A DNA stretch of 7,044 bases, taken from contig JAUYGP010000478.1 of assembly GCA_030690515.1 (NCBI GenBank), positions 1 to 7,044 of the forward strand, given 5' to 3'. This DNA comes from Giesbergeria sp. (GTDB taxonomy: Bacteria; Pseudomonadota; Gammaproteobacteria; Burkholderiales; Burkholderiaceae_C). Below are positions 5,485 to 7,044 of this stretch, piece after piece (within the stretch, counting starts at the first letter, position 1; every line of letters starts with the position of its first letter). Made by a program: the position numbers and the translations under genes. Under the pieces are notes generated by a model that was given only the letters and a program-made list of their open reading frames with translations, did no database searches and was not told the DNA's origin.

Positions 5485-6710
5485 GACAGCATCTCCGCAA
5501 ACGAATGGAAGCGCACCGTGTCGCCGCGCGCAATGGTCTGGCCAGGCGGATTGTCGACCACGCCGTCGCCCCAGACGGTCGAGGTCAGCACGCCCGAACC
5601 CTGGTTGGTGAACAAGTCCAGCGCGCCCGCAGCGTTGTAGCGCACGCGCAGGAATTCGCGGCGCTTGTCGCCTTTGGGCCAGTCAAAATCTGCGCGGGCC
5701 GCGATGCACCGGGGCGCCACATCGCCCACACCCTGCAAACGCAGCAAAAAGGGCCGCACCAGGATGGCAAAGGTGATGAAGCTGGCCACCGGGTTGCCCG
5801 GCAGGCCCAAGAAGTGTGCCTGCCCCACACGGCCATATGCAAACGGCTTGCCGGGTTTGATGGCGATCTGCCACAGGTCGAGTTGCCCCAGGGCTTGCAC
5901 GGCGGGTTTGATGTGGTCTTCCTCGCCCACCGACACGCCGCCGCTGGTCAAAATCACATCGTGGTCCTGGCTGGCGGTGCGCAGTGCGTCCTGGGTGGCA
6001 CCCAGCCGGTCGGGCACGATGCCCATGTCAGTGACCTCGCAGCCCATGCGCTGCAGCAGGGCGCGCAGAAAGAAACGGTTGCTGTTGTAGATGGCGCCGG
6101 GCGGAAGCTGCTCGGGCGCTACCTCGCCGGGCATGGCCAGTTCGTCGCCGGTGGAGAACAGCGCCACACGCGGGCGGCGCGCCACGGGCAGCTCGGCCAC
6201 GCCAATGCTGGCCGCCAGGCCCAGTGCGGCAGGGGTCAGGCGCGCACCGGCCTGCAGCACCACGGAGCCGCGGGTGATGTTTTCCCCCGCGAGGCGGATG
6301 TTTTGGCCCGCGCGGGGCGTGGCCTGCACGCGCACATGGCCATCGCCCTCGGCGCTGCATTCTTCCTGCATGACCACGGCATCGGCCCCCTCGGGCACCG
6401 GTGCGCCGGTAAAGATGCGCGCCGCCGTGCCCGGCTGCAGCGGCGTCCCGACTCGGCCCGCCGGGATGCGCTGCGAAACCGGCAGCACCGTGCCGGGTTG
6501 GGGCACGTCCGCGCAGCGCAGGGCATAGCCGTCCATGGCGCTGTTGTCGAGCGGCGGCACTTGTACGGCCGACACCAGGTCATGCGCCAGCACCCGGCCA
6601 TCGGCATCGAAGGTACGCATGGTGTCCACGCCCGGCAAAGGCAGCGCCTGTGCGAGCAGGCGGGCCAGGGCGTCGTCCAGCGGCATCAGGGGGGCGCGGG
6701 GCGGCGTCAC
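5481..6710 (-). CDS. moeA: Molybdopterin molybdenumtransferase MoeA
   Basis: A 409-residue cytoplasmic enzyme that inserts molybdate into adenylylated molybdopterin, the final step of Mo-cofactor synthesis. Motifs in order: VPPLDNSAMDGYAL (51-64), IFTGAPVPEGADAVVMQE (99-116), GENITRGS (142-149), LFSTGDEL (184-191), ILTSGGVSVGEEDHIKP (253-269), IAIKPGKPFAYG (282-293) and FLGLPGNPVASF (300-311). The C-terminal domain IV follows. Length matches E. coli MoeA (411). I prefer the GTG at 6710: GGAGG sits six bases upstream (6721-6717) and the codon overlaps the mobB stop as GTGA, implying coupled translation. The ATG at 6686 would trim eight residues and has no better ribosome site. The gene order mobB-moeA-moaD is a natural pathway operon. 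Confidence 0.96.
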   Translation of the reverse strand: MTPPRAPLMPLDDALARLLAQALPLPGVDTMRTFDADGRVLAHDLVSAVQVPPLDNSAMDGYALRCADVPQPGTVLPVSQRIPAGRVGTPLQPGTAARIFTGAPVPEGADAVVMQEECSAEGDGHVRVQATPRAGQNIRLAGENITRGSVVLQAGARLTPAALGLAASIGVAELPVARRPRVALFSTGDELAMPGEVAPEQLPPGAIYNSNRFFLRALLQRMGCEVTDMGIVPDRLGATQDALRTASQDHDVILTSGGVSVGEEDHIKPAVQALGQLDLWQIAIKPGKPFAYGRVGQAHFLGLPGNPVASFITFAILVRPFLLRLQGVGDVAPRCIAARADFDWPKGDKRREFLRVRYNAAGALDLFTNQGSGVLTSTVWGDGVVDNPPGQTIARGDTVRFHSFAEMLS

Positions 6711-7044
6711 AGCAGGCCTCCGTGCAGTTCCCAGTCGTATTCGAAGCGATCGGCTTGCGCCAGCAGCCACTGGGCGACCAGCTCGGGATGGTTCAGGTCC
6801 AGTACCGGCAGTTGCGTGGGGGTGGGCAGCTGCTCGGGGGTGTCGGTGGCGATGGCGACCACAAAGTCATCCTCGGGATAGCGCACGGGGCGGGCTTCCT
6901 GGTCTGCCGTCGGTGCACGCCAGACCTCGAGCTTGAGGATGTCGCTTTCCTTGAAGCCCTCCACCAGCACCCAGTCCACGCCCTCGTACAGTTCGGCCAG
7001 CAGGTGGTGCACGCTGAGCTGGGCCGGCTGCTCGAACTCGCGCA
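6707..7044 (-). CDS. mobB: Molybdopterin-guanine dinucleotide biosynthesis adaptor MobB, C-terminal part
   Basis: The last 111 residues of a protein whose 5' end lies beyond the window, so the P-loop cannot be seen. The frame is open to position 7044; a GTG at 7012 is internal, not the start. The segment VDWVLVEGFKESDILKLEVWR is the hallmark MobB motif following the GTPase core, where the VEGFK stretch carries conserved acidic and lysine residues. The tail PVLDLNHPELVAQWLL is typical of the family's C-terminal helix. MobB binds GTP and assists MobA in attaching GMP to Mo-molybdopterin to make the bis-MGD cofactor used by nitrate reductase-type enzymes. It is first in the visible operon and its stop overlaps the moeA start. 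Confidence 0.9.
   Translation of the reverse strand, partial: REFEQPAQLSVHHLLAELYEGVDWVLVEGFKESDILKLEVWRAPTADQEARPVRYPEDDFVVAIATDTPEQLPTPTQLPVLDLNHPELVAQWLLAQADRFEYDWELHGGLL
6717..6721 (-). promoter_or_regulatory. Ribosome-binding site deciding the moeA GTG start
   Basis: GGAGG on the minus strand, inside the end of mobB, lies six bases before the GTG at 6710. It is the best Shine-Dalgarno in the Mo-cofactor cluster and supports the GTG over the downstream ATG at 6686. Confidence 0.7.

Noticed and set aside
5505..6881. A 458-codon open frame on the plus strand opposite moeA and mobB
   Set aside because: It is antisense to two strongly recognised genes, and its product is rich in His, Gly, Arg and Ala with no family features, as expected of a GC-rich shadow frame.
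1..7044. tRNA genes, CRISPR arrays, transposases, toxin-antitoxin or defence genes
   Set aside because: None seen. Apart from the two non-coding repeat-like elements reported, the recognised content is biotin and molybdenum-cofactor metabolism plus a secreted lyase.

Overview
The window looks like chromosomal DNA of a high-GC betaproteobacterium, most likely Burkholderiales/Comamonadaceae (Acidovorax-like). This rests on base composition, on the mobB-moeA-moaD gene order, and on a small hypothetical protein (3003-3323) of a kind I recall from Burkholderiales. The genus is an inference. No tRNA, rRNA, CRISPR array or transposase gene is visible.

Left part (1-1819), biotin: bioY, the substrate-binding membrane protein of a biotin uptake system, reads leftward. 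birA, a biotin-protein ligase with an N-terminal DNA-binding domain, reads rightward. The AT-rich stretch between them holds a two-part inverted repeat at 680-712. Its half-sites and 15-base gap fit the known Gram-negative BirA operator, so this may be a self-contained biotin-sensing switch.

Middle (1820-5146): a 99-bp inverted-repeat element (1851-1949) sits between birA and the convergent moaE, and moaE's stop codon lies inside its right arm. moaE (large subunit of molybdopterin synthase) follows a 76-residue hypothetical gene in a leftward pair. Three rightward genes come next: two small unknown genes (84 and 106 residues) and a secreted pectate-lyase-like enzyme of 571 residues. The lyase gene is locally poorer in GC than the cofactor genes and has its Shine-Dalgarno sequence inside a small hairpin.

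Right part (5147-7044), molybdenum cofactor: a tightly coupled leftward operon runs mobB (5' end outside the window), moeA, moaD. mobB and moeA overlap by four bases. moeA and moaD are joined by a structured 79-nt spacer that also encodes an open frame of 28 codons overlapping both neighbours by ATGA. MoaD and MoaE form one enzyme, yet their genes are separated here by about 2.7 kb holding oppositely oriented genes.

No complete new defence or mobile system is apparent. The most interesting signals are the bioY/birA operator, the MITE-like repeat at the end of moaE, the 28-codon bridge, and the duplicated N-terminal motif of the lyase.
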